DNA of 64,000 bases from Solea solea (Eukaryota > Chordata > Actinopteri > Pleuronectiformes > Soleidae), in NCBI RefSeq assembly GCF_958295425.1, contig NC_081140.1, forward strand, positions 10,485,698 through 10,549,697. The letters run 5' to 3'. The stretch's first letter is position 1. Every line of letters starts with the position of its first letter. The position numbers and the translations under genes were made by a program. The notes beneath the pieces are model-generated. The model saw nothing but the letters and a program-made list of their open reading frames with translations. It was not told where the DNA came from and did no database searches. Shown piece after piece: positions 10,151 to 20,400 of this stretch.

Positions 10151-12970
10151 ACCTGTGTATGTTTTTTGAACAGTAGAATACTGGTTTCTTTGTTTTGCTC
10201 AATGGTATAACAGTTGTAGTACGGTACAAGGTGCAAAGGTCATAGGGCACCAGCAGCTTTGTTTTTATGTCTTAAATTCTATGATGATTGGCATTTGGGT
10301 TGAATGTTGTGACTGAAAGTTAGTCTTGTATATCAGCCAAGTTTCAATGAGTTTAACTTGCACAACATGTGTATGTAATACACATGAATAAACCTGGTAT
10401 AATGGACCTTTTCACAGCAGATATTTGACATGAAATGGGACATGAGTCTTGCCAGTAATGTTACTATTTCTAGTCATTATAGTGTGGAAAAATAGTTTTG
10501 TTTGTAAAATTCTAACATTCAGCCTAAAGTATAATATGGCAATTAGACAGTCAGGCAGCACACTGACTCTTAGTAGCAAATTATATATTCATAGTTGCAT
10601 GTTTGTTCTGAATTGAAATTGTCTTCACTCATGTCTCTGATTACCTAAAATTCTATTTATAAATAAGATTGTCTTGGTATAGAACAAGGAAAATAACTGC
10701 AGCAAGAAATTGGGTAATGAGGTTAAATTAAAATAGTTCTCATAGGTGATATCATTATGAACTTGAAAAGATAGCTGGAGACTCTGCCTCCCCTGTCAAA
10801 CAAATGGAGACTATTTGTCATCTGTTAAGAATAAAAAAAAAAAAATCCATGTTTCTGATCTATCTATAAACGAACACTATCCAATTTGAAAAATGAATTT
10901 CAAGTAAAAGCACATTTTATAACTGATCATTAAAAGCCAGATACTATAGTCATAGATAATGTTCATTACTGTTAATGCTTTTCACATCAGCATGTGCTTT
11001 CACTTCTTAGCTGCTGAATCTGGTGTTTTGGCGTACGTTAGTGAAGCTGAACGAGCAGAAAACATTCAGAGCTGTTAAGAAATTGGTTAAAATAGGACAT
11101 TGGGGCTGAATCACTGACTAAAGAGCTATTTAATACATTCACACCTCATTAGTGGTGTGCACTAATTTAAAATCCTCTAATAATGAAGGTCCTCAGTAAT
11201 ACAACCACAGGATGTACTTGCTATCATAATTATACTTTAAAAGATGTCCTGACTTGGGTGGTCTTTTTATCCGGTCGATCTGGGTAATTCTAAACTTATT
11301 TTTTGAGATTCATCACGTTCGTCTATCTTCGTGAAAAGCCACAGGCAGTGTACAGTTATGAGATATTGATAGGGAATGGCATTAAGTGAAGAAACTGTCA
11401 GATGTTGGCCGAGGGCATGAAAGGCGCGTGGCTGTGTGATGGATTCTGTCAAACATCACTTTGTCACCGCACATCACAACCTCAAGCAGCAACTGAAAGT
11501 ATGATGCTAAGAGATGTGGCACCGTCTGCTCCTCCAGCATCTGCCTGTGAGAGAACAGGAGGTGACCTCTTGCTGATGTAAGTTACTCATTCACAATGGA
11601 CTCAATGGAATGGAATAACTGAATGATTGATTTATAAATCTGCAGTTGGTCAGGTTTCCTTTTCATGCATTCAAGTCTCTTTTGTAGCAACCAACAGGTT
11701 CATTACTTATTATTTATACTTGTTATTTATAACAGAAGCAACAGTTGTATAATATGTAAATGTCTTAAGCCCTAGCCTTTTTTGTGCTTGTGGAACTCAG
11801 GAAACAAATCGAAACATGAAACTTGAAATCCCATCAATTTTGAGTAGTGCATCCAGTGAGGGTATTCATGTTTGGTTTGTGGGAATATAATGCGTTGCTT
11901 TCTAAGTGACTTTCCTGCTGAGTCGTGATGGACTGTGTAACACCTTTGAAGGGCAAAGGTGAGTAAATGAGGCTACATTCACACTGAAGGTGAGTGGTGC
12001 AAATCTGACAAATTTTCATCCAACACATGTAAAATTCAGTGCACACACAACCACACAGTCCACAGAGCAGTCTAATCACAGTGTGTGATACTGAGGGACA
12101 TTTTCCTTCAGCTGTGCCATGTATCAGCGTGTATCAAATGTTCTATTCTTCAGCTCATTTAAGCTTTCTTTTTTTAAATGAATATAAAAGAGAAAACATG
12201 CACAATACAGTATGTTGTAAAATAATTGCTATTTTATAATATTAAAATGTCCACCTTCAATTCACTAATAGGCCCTTTGCACAGCAGCCATTTTGACAGG
12301 TCACAGGAGGAAAATCCCAGGTGTAAATAATCACATTGATGATGGCTCGGGAATGTTTGGCTTCTCCAGTTTCAGAGCGACTGCAGGTCCACTGTCACAC
12401 TGTCTTTGCGTGAACTGAACAGAGCAATTGTTAATGTGCTTTTGCTGCTAAAACATGTCAAAATGGCTGATAGTTGACTGGTTTTGCATTTTAATGCGAT
12501 TAAATGACATGCTCTTGATTGGTGCCTTACTGAAAATCTCCCTCTCACGAATAAATATTACTACATTTGAGTCCATTCATTAATTCATTCACGAATATGT
12601 AATTAGCACACTTTGTGTTCATACTTGTAATAAAACATCTACAGTAAAACTGATGGACAGTCCTGAGTTGATAGTTTTATAAAGTTTTGTAAATAAGCTG
12701 AACTATAGTTGAAATAATTCAGAACAAGACTCCCAACAACTGCTGCCTTTCCCCGGCTCATGTCTATTAATACGTCTGCTGTCTGTCTCCTCTGCCTCTC
12801 TGACGTTTAGTGACTGCCCAAGTTCCACCCTTCCTGCAGAGAGAAGCTCAACTTCATGTTTCGAGCCATGACTGAAGTCTCTTTTTAGAATGGAGTGTTT
12901 AAGCGTTGGGTAAAAGAAAGTGACTCACTGGTATGTCTACTGTTATTATGGATGCTCTTTCAACCTCTCC
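10151..12970. other. Intergenic region between rps25 and sgcg
   Basis: No conserved coding sequence or RNA gene is visible; open frames are short and composition is AT-rich. It contains a MITE-like element at 12262-12480 and a short similar start at about 10405-10440 (CCTTTTCACAGCAG followed by TTTGACATG). The join between the two human-synteny blocks lies here or in the next few kb. Confidence 0.5.
12262..12480. mobile_element. MITE-like element, family C, copy 1
   Basis: The left end reads CAGCCATTTTGACAGGTCA and the right end ACATGTCAAAATGGCTG, imperfect terminal inverted repeats about 14 bp long. The inner segment GGAAAATCCCAGGTGTAAAT, then AATCAC and GATGATGGCT, matches the reverse complement of 40140-40190 with few changes. 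It is short, lacks an ORF and has a second copy in the window, so a non-autonomous DNA transposon is the best reading. Confidence 0.7.
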
Positions 12971-12975
12971 CTCTC

Positions 12976-12982
12976 TGTGTGT

Positions 12983-13023
<41 letters not shown>

Positions 13024-13069
13024 AACCTCTCCTCCTCCTCCTCCTCCTCCTCCTCTCTCTCTCTCTCTG
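12976..13069. repeat. (GA)n then (CTC)n/(CT)n, potential hairpin
   Basis: An uninterrupted (GA)n run at about 12985-13020 is followed by (CCT)n at about 13030-13055 and (CT)n to 13069. The purine run and the pyrimidine run on the same strand are complementary and could pair. It lies about 120 bp before the candidate first exon of sgcg. Confidence 0.9.
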
Positions 13070-13181
13070 ATATTCACATGTCTGCAGGAAGGCTAAGGAG
13101 CCAGAGGGAGTCAGGGGGAGAGGGAGCGCCGTCTCGTGGTGATTCACTGCTGGCCACTCTCAGAGCAGGATTTATGGCACA

Positions 13182-13307
13182 CAGCTGTTAAGTGGCTGAC
13201 AGACGTGTGAGGAGCTCAGGCACTGCTGCTTCTCAGGCTCCTGTACCAGCTCGAGCTCTGCTTATTGTAGCTTAGGATAGACGACTGCTCTGTCTCAACA
13301 CTAAACA
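13182..13307 (+). other. Candidate 5' non-coding exon and promoter of sgcg
   Basis: A GC-richer segment ends at a donor-like CTAAACA|GTGAGT at 13307/13308, and contains the E-box CAGCTG at 13182-13187, the class bound by MyoD-type factors. Sarcoglycan genes start with non-coding exons, and the first coding exon of sgcg at 17436 has an acceptor before its ATG, so an upstream exon is required. Choosing this segment is inference; no TATA box was seen. Confidence 0.3.
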
Positions 13308-16276
13308 GTGAGTACTCTGCACTTTCTTACAGAAATAATCAGTCTTCTTGTTGTTTTTTTGTCTCCTAAGATGCTGTTAAATTGTTTTATTTGAGTAAAC
13401 TATGACCTATTGTCCATTTTTTCTTCATGTTCCCCCATTCTATGTCACTCACGTGTTTCATTCTGTGCTTGGATTACTCTGTTTTCCTTACAGAGGTAGT
13501 TTGGGGATTTGGAAAAACTGTTTTTAGTTGCCAGCTGTCTGCAGTTTTACCATACATGGCCAACTATATTGAAATACAAAAATAACTTTGCAAAAGAGCC
13601 CCTCAGTAATGTTCTGTGCGTTGTGAGCAGCACTTCTGTGTCTCATTAGAAGTTAAACCTAAACCTAAAGTATGTCTGAGTGTGTGTCCTCTGTGAGGCT
13701 TTTTTTAAATTTAGTTTACAATGTTGTGTCCTATTTTTAGAAGGTAAGGTAACACAGCAGACATGTTGCCGGCCACTTACAAGTCAGACAGAAACGTCAG
13801 CCCTGTGCTGAGCTTTCTATCACTACACACTCTCATGAATGAACAACGGCTAAACAATTCAAACTTTGAAAACTCACTGAAGCTTCTGGCATTCAGTCAT
13901 GTCAAGCCTCGGGTCAGCGGGAAACCTGGATTCTCACTTATAATAATAATAATAAGATCCTATGGATTGTTGGACGAGCGGAAACTCTGCCTGACTTGGC
14001 CCTCGCTCTGGTCCAGAGGTCAGAGACAGAGTCTGACAGGAAGCATCTTGTGTATAAGGTTAATTCAGAGAGTGTCTATGGATGAATAGCCGCTGCGAAC
14101 AAGCCAAGAAGTTAAGCATTCTCCACTGTGGTGTAGGATCCATGTTTGTGGAGTTTTTGTAAGCTCATAAACCAGATCAACTATTGTCCTCTTAGACTCT
14201 CTGATCAGACTGTATTTCTGACCATAATGTCACATAAATTGAGCATTCCTGGCAGCTGAGCAGCGATGCAGTTGAGGGAGTGTTTATTTGGGTTGCTATG
14301 GAAGGATCAGTCTGTGGCTGATGGTTTAGTGGTAACACTGAAACTGGACCTGGCAGACGCCTCACAGTCACTTCCTCCTCCTTCCAACGGCTGCTTAAGT
14401 AGGGAGGCTTCTTAATGCTTTCATTTAAAGTAATTGGACTCTGTGAGCTCAAATTCATTAAACATCATAATGAACAAATCCTGAGTTCTTTTCATTCTTA
14501 TCGCTCATTTGCCCACCGTGCAGCGTTTGGCTCATCAACATGTTAACATGTAAATGATCTGTGGCTGGTTACGTGTGGAGATATCGGAATGGTGTCAATT
14601 TAACAGTCACTGGTTTGTGATGGAAAAGATTATGTTAATGAAACTGGCAGAGTTAGGACACGCTATGGCGTACGCCCTCACTAAACGTTGCCTCTGCTCT
14701 GCTGTGTTGCTGAGATTCAATTTACCGCCATGACTCATTCTCACTCAGGTACCTTAACAAATACAAACGAGATTAGATATGAGCAAGAAATGAGCACGCC
14801 ATCGAACTTACTCCCTGACAACTTTTGTTTTCCACATCTCTGTGTGGAAATTGCCCCCCCCCCCCTCCCTCTTTCTAGCAGCATCCATTCATTTGGTTCT
14901 GATATAAGGGCCATTCATCACGCCTGGGCTCACAGGCCATGTGACAGGTCCTGTGGAGAAGCAGATTTAGTCATAGAAATAATCTCAGTCTTTTCTGTCC
15001 ATGTGTTTATGGCAAACAATGAGAAACAAGCCCTGGAGGTGATGAGTCTTTTTCATAGTTTCTCTGAAACATCTTCTCCAGTTCATACAACTTTATACAG
15101 TCAGCCATCTTTTTCTTCTGTTCTCATCACTGGCTGAAAATCTTTTAATGTCACAGTAAGCGTTACCTTTTGGTGTGAGAGGCGACTCCTTAAACATGAT
15201 GGAAAACGCCTTAGCTATGGCAGCAAGATGCAACACCTGTCACGTATGTAAATCAGCACGGCAACTGGAGCCTGGGTCCCATCGAGCGCAGAAAACCCAG
15301 CCGAGAAAGCCTAAGATATACGTCTGTGATCAGATACCTTCTATAAAATGGAGGTGTGGCAGCACTACATATTCTGGCAGTTTGTCACGGCGAGAGAAAT
15401 ACAACCAACTTTGCCTGGTCTGGTTTTATTGACTCAAAGAAATGATCTTCAGTTTTATCTGACAGCTTTTTCTCCAGGCCATGTTCTCGCTGAAAGCTCT
15501 CTCTGCAGCCCATGTTTGGTTATTAATGCAGATTAATCATCAGAAAGTGACACCTCGTCTCTCTGCAGCAGTCACTGGCTCCACTGTGCGCCAACGCACA
15601 CTTCCTGTGTTGTTGTAAAAATCTGTCCCTGTTGTCACTGTGTTGGATGGTCCAGATTTGCTGACTGGGGGGGAGGAGGAGGAGTAGTGGGGGGTTTGGA
15701 TATGAGCCTGTGAGGTCAGCGTGCACTCACGTGAACTGAATCTAAAACATTTGTTCGCTGTGGTTTGAAATATGCTGACATTCATCTCCTCGGTTGTTGT
15801 TTTTTCTCGTCAGTGCTGCTGCTGTGGGTAGTGTTCTGCCTCTGCTCTGTAATAAGTGGCATTTTCCTACACTTTTGCCTTTTTTTTAAAAAAAGACTCC
15901 TGGAAATTCAGTCAAGTTTTCCGTTTGTGAAAGAGGGCCAGACATCCACTGGGTCTGTGTGTGAGCTGTGGGCTCATGAATAACATACTGTGTGTGTGTG
16001 TACACTGTGTCAACAAGACAATGTGCAGAGGTTCAATGTATACAATTAAGGCTGGAAACTACATTGGCATTAGGCATTGTGGAGTTGGAGTCTGCCGGAT
16101 GTGTTAAAACTCACTGTCAAAAATGAAAACCCACCCTGTGACTTCATTCAGAGAGCAGAGAGACACACCTCAGACCAAACCAATAGGAAATATCTGTTAC
16201 TGTCCTCAGCAATTCATAGTCATATTAACAATGTATGACTTAAGGCTGCACTTTCATCAAAACTCAAAGGAAAAAT

Positions 16277-16490
16277 GAAAAATTCAGATACTGATATTAG
16301 TCCGATACAGTTATTTTACATTTATGAACTAGGAATCTGTTAACAGCACATTTGTGCTGAGTCATTCCAAAGACATAACTCTCCAAAGGTGTAACAAATA
16401 TTGTTCTCCAAAAAGGAGATAATAAACAGCCCAAACATAACTCTAAAATGCTTTTGCTGATTTTTATTTACATTTTTACAGTATATATAT
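16277..16490. repeat. Dispersed repeat family D, copy 1
   Basis: ATTTATGAACTA, CACATTTGTGCTGAGTCATT, CAAAGACATAACTCTCCA, ACAGCCCAAACATAACTC and TTTTGCTGATTTTTATTTAC follow in the same order and strand as at 52735-52880. This copy runs directly into a TA-rich microsatellite. A GTCCGATAC string at its left end also recurs in the other copy. Confidence 0.75.
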
Positions 16491-16585
16491 ATGTACATAT
16501 ACATATATATATATGTATATGTACATATATACATATATATGTATATGTACATATATTTGTATACATATATATATATATATATATA
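16482..16585. repeat. TATATG/TATAC microsatellite
   Basis: AT-rich alternating run with interspersed GTACAT and GTATAT units, followed by a pure (TA)n stretch at about 16565-16584. Confidence 0.9.
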
Positions 16586-17139
16586 ATATTAAAGTCTCAG
16601 TATTACTAACTGTCCAGGAAACAAAGTTGCAAAAACAAACTAATGCAGTAAAAATCAAACTTTCTGGCCACAGTGACGTCAGACTGTACAGACACAGCTG
16701 TTTAGCAATATTTTATATCAATTTGGGATTCTATGAGCACTTGTTACCACAGAAAAATGCAATTTAACTCTTCACAGCTCCACAGATAGGAGTGACTTTC
16801 AGGTAATGTTTCAGTTATTCAGCATCACTGTTTAGGTTCACTCCACCGTTTTAGCGACACAGCTGGCAGCTGTTCCTAACTCTCAATTTCAAGGATGGAT
16901 TAAAGCTGGGTATTAGACACAAATGTTTCTCATGAGCTTGCGGAGAACAAATGTTAGGTCTGTCACCATCTACATTAACTCAAGAGTGACTTTAAATCCA
17001 CAGGTCACTGGGAAAATCATTTAAAGGTTGATTTATTGGCATAGATGTAATATAATCCCATATATATGTTTGTAAAAGTGTGTAATCAGTTAAAAATAAA
17101 TAAATGTTTTTGTAGCCTTAGAAAAAGCCTTTTATATCT

Positions 17140-17335
17140 ACTTCAGGCAAGGGCCTTGCTTTATGGTGGCAACCAACAGAAACAGAAAGAACAATATCCT
17201 TTTTGGTTTGTGAAGGCCACCGTAGTTCCTTGATTCACTCAGGAAATGATGGCTGAGTGGAGGAGTCCTCCGTTTGTCACAGTCTGCTGTTTCACCAATA
17301 GATGTCACTAATTCTTACACAGTAGACCTTTAATA
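17140..17335. repeat. Dispersed repeat family E, copy 1
   Basis: GGCAAGGGCCTTGCTTTA at the left, and AGTCCTCCGTTTGTCACAGT plus CTGCTGTTTCACCAATAG at the right, ending GACCTTTAA, match the ends of 50203-50455 (GGCAAGAGCCCTGCTTTA; AGTCCTCCATTTGTCACAAT; GGACCTTTAA). The interiors differ in length. Confidence 0.65.
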
Positions 17336-17442
17336 CAAGGATTTTGTCTTTGTAATCTGTTTATTTACAATGTACTAAAGTTTGCATTTACAACATCTGT
17401 TTCCTGTTTCTAACGCCTCTGTGTGTCGTGCCCAGCCAGCAG

Positions 17443-20400
17443 ATGGTGCGGGAGCAGTATGTCAGCACCACCCGGGGCAGCGACACGCCCAGGCCGGTGC
17501 ACGACCATGTCTACAAGATTGGCATCTATGGCTGGAGGAAGCGCTGCCTCTACCTGTTCATCTTGCTGCTCATCATCATCCTGGTGGTCAACTTTGCTCT
17601 CACCATCTGGATCCTGCGGGTGATGTGGTTCAACACGGTACGCTTGACTCGCCTTGGCAGTCTGTGCTTTCAGCCGGGAGGATGACACAGTATTATCTGC
17701 AAGTGTACCTGCTTATGATCACTGCCGGCACACGCTATATGGTGTATTTTCATGTAGGATTTGATAGTGAATCCATCATATTGATCCAGCATTGGTGTTA
17801 GCACGAGCAGCAGCATTATCCATCACGATGTGGCAGTTTGCTGACTGAACAAGTTAGTTTGTATTTGTTTTTCCTGGAGTCTTGTCAGCTTCCTGTCTTA
17901 AGTCCAGATGCCATCCACAGATTTATGCAGGAACAGAGCAACAAACTGTCACACACACAGGTTCACACAGCTATCCCTTTAAGGACGCTTACTCACTTCA
18001 ATTCATTTGGTCAACGTAAACAAAACCTTATCCTTAACCTCAACCCTAACCCCTTAACCTAAATACAATTCAAATCTTAGTCCTAAACTGAAGCAGTTCC
18101 TTAGAAATAGGGTTGCAGAGAAATGCCTGTATAGATTAAACATGGTTGTCTCATTCTAAAATGGTTCCAGGGAACATTTCCACATGTGTTTCACACCTGG
18201 TTATACCCTGTGGTTTAATGGTGTAAATAAAGATTTCTCACCTCCTAACTGTCCATATATCATCTGAACACATCGCTGTGTTTCTTCCTCCTGGCTGCAG
18301 GAAGGCATGGGATACCTGCAGGTTCACTCAGATGGTGTGAAGCTGGAGGACGGCGAGTCTGAGTTTCTGCTCCCCGTCTACGCTCAGGAGATCCACTCCA
18401 GAGAAGTAGGCTAATCAAGAACACACACACTTCTCTTCCCTTCTCTCGTCTCCCCACATTCTTTTCTTCCCTCTACCTTCTGCTTTTCCTTCCTCTTCTA
18501 TCTCCTTCCAAACAAATTCCCAGACTGTTGTTTGCACAGTTAAGTAGGCCTGACAGCATGGTTATTATTTCATCTCATTGTTTACCAAACTTTAAATTAG
18601 ATTTCGAGTTGGATTTTTGCACAGGCTTAGTCTTTAGTGAGTGAATCACATATTTCTGACTGTACTTTCTTTGGTTGGTGTTTTAGAATGAACTGGATTT
18701 GGTAGTCGCACACAGGGCACGTGGCAGGGATGCAGTGAGCTCCCCATTAACCTCAGGAATATTTGTGGTGGAGAGTAGTTTATAGCCTGCCTGCTAACAG
18801 CAGATGGGAACACTTTACTGCAGTTGTTTACATGTTATGGCTTTTCTTGCTCATAGCAGCATTTTTTAAGCATTCTTTCTTTATGGGTCTCATTAAAAGG
18901 GAAAATGTATGCCTCATTTAGGGATGGACACTTTCTCTAATACACTCTGGATTTTTAATGAGATTCAGGAATTTTCGGAGCCACCGCCTCATATTTGGCG
19001 TGAAAAATTAAGATACTTTATTATTTTGAAATGACGTTTGAACATTAATGATTTATAAAGTTGCTTTGTTTTAACAATTTTATTAAATCTCACATCTCTG
19101 GTTGTTTCCTTTAACCCCGAGAACACAGAGCATTTCGGCTGCTTTTTTCCATCATTATGTCACAATGTGGCCACACGGTTGGTGTAGTGGTTAGCAAAAA
19201 GACCCAGGTAGGTTCGAGCCCCGGTTGGAACAAGGGCCTTTCTGCATAGAGTTTGCATGTTCTCCCCGTGTGTGAGTGGGTTTTCTCCGGGTTCTCGCCC
19301 ACAGTCTAAAACATGTAATATGGGGATGAGGCTATACTATAAGAATGTGCAATATAGAGTGTCTATCTTTTTTTCCCAGCATAACCTAGGAAAAAAAGTT
19401 TCACCAACACTTGAGCAAAGTGTGAGTGAAATTTGGAAATACATCACAGTGACTTCTGAAGAATTATTGCTACTTTAAAAATGCGATATAATTAATCTTA
19501 ACTTTGACTCAACAACACAACATTTTTTAAAGCCTGAATATGTGACCTATAAACATCCGGGGGGGATGTCCATATAAGGAGTTGTGTATTATTCCCACGG
19601 CAACCATGCGTGCACTTGTGGCACAGAGCTGCATTAGTGCTAACTTACTGCTATAATTACTGTGATATAAGCCATGTACAGTGAAACCTTTAGTTTGCCC
19701 GTTTCTTAGAATTCACTCTCTCTGGTAGGCGTGTGTCCTCCTCGAGCAAAATCATTATGCAGTTAGTGTTATTAAGTCAATAATAAATGTATCTGCAGCT
19801 GGGAGTTTTAATATGTGGCTCCATAAATAAACATCCATTATAAGGAAATATCTTTATGTAAGGACAAAGCCAGTGGAGGATAAACACGCAGCCAAAGTCA
19901 TTTTTCTCCTATAAGTTGGTTGGAAGTGGTGTTTAACAGCAGTTGGCATCCACAATGTTCCATTACTCCCTTCCTCTTGATTCCTCCCTCCTAAAAGTTG
20001 CCCTTATTAATCTTTTGATTTAAAACATAAACTTATTGATGACAAATAGAGCCATCATTTTAATAAAGCAGAAAGTAGCCATGGCTGAGCTCATTAGTTT
20101 TACAGGTGCTGGTGGTGTTAGAATCATAGGTCCGGGATCACCAAAGTGATTACAGATCATTTTGAATGTGACATTAAAGGTCCAGAGAACTTTTTTTGCA
20201 GGTCATCTTCCAGGGAGCATGTTCTCCCCGTGTGTGTGTGTGTGTGGGGGGGTTTTCTCCAGGTTCTCTGGTTTCCTCCCACAGTCCAAAAACATGCAGA
20301 TTTGGGGATTAGGCAAATTGGACACTCCGTTTGACCGTTGGTGTGAGTGTGAGAGTGGATGGTTGTCTCTATATGTGGCCCTGTGATAGACTGGTGATCC

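Larger units (their letters stand above)
13308..17435 (+). other. Probable first intron/upstream region of sgcg
   Basis: No coding exon is supported. The longest frame, 14688-15137, shows no recognisable domain and is broken by a poly-C run. The stretch contains repeat family D (16277-16490), an AT microsatellite (16482-16585) and repeat family E (17140-17335). The rest looks unique. Confidence 0.45.

Noticed and set aside
14688..15137. 149-codon open frame upstream of sgcg
   Set aside because: Starts without support, crosses a poly-C run, and resembles no known protein.
19171..19245. tRNA gene
   Set aside because: A and B boxes are present, but no complete cloverleaf can be drawn and SINE body sequence follows directly.
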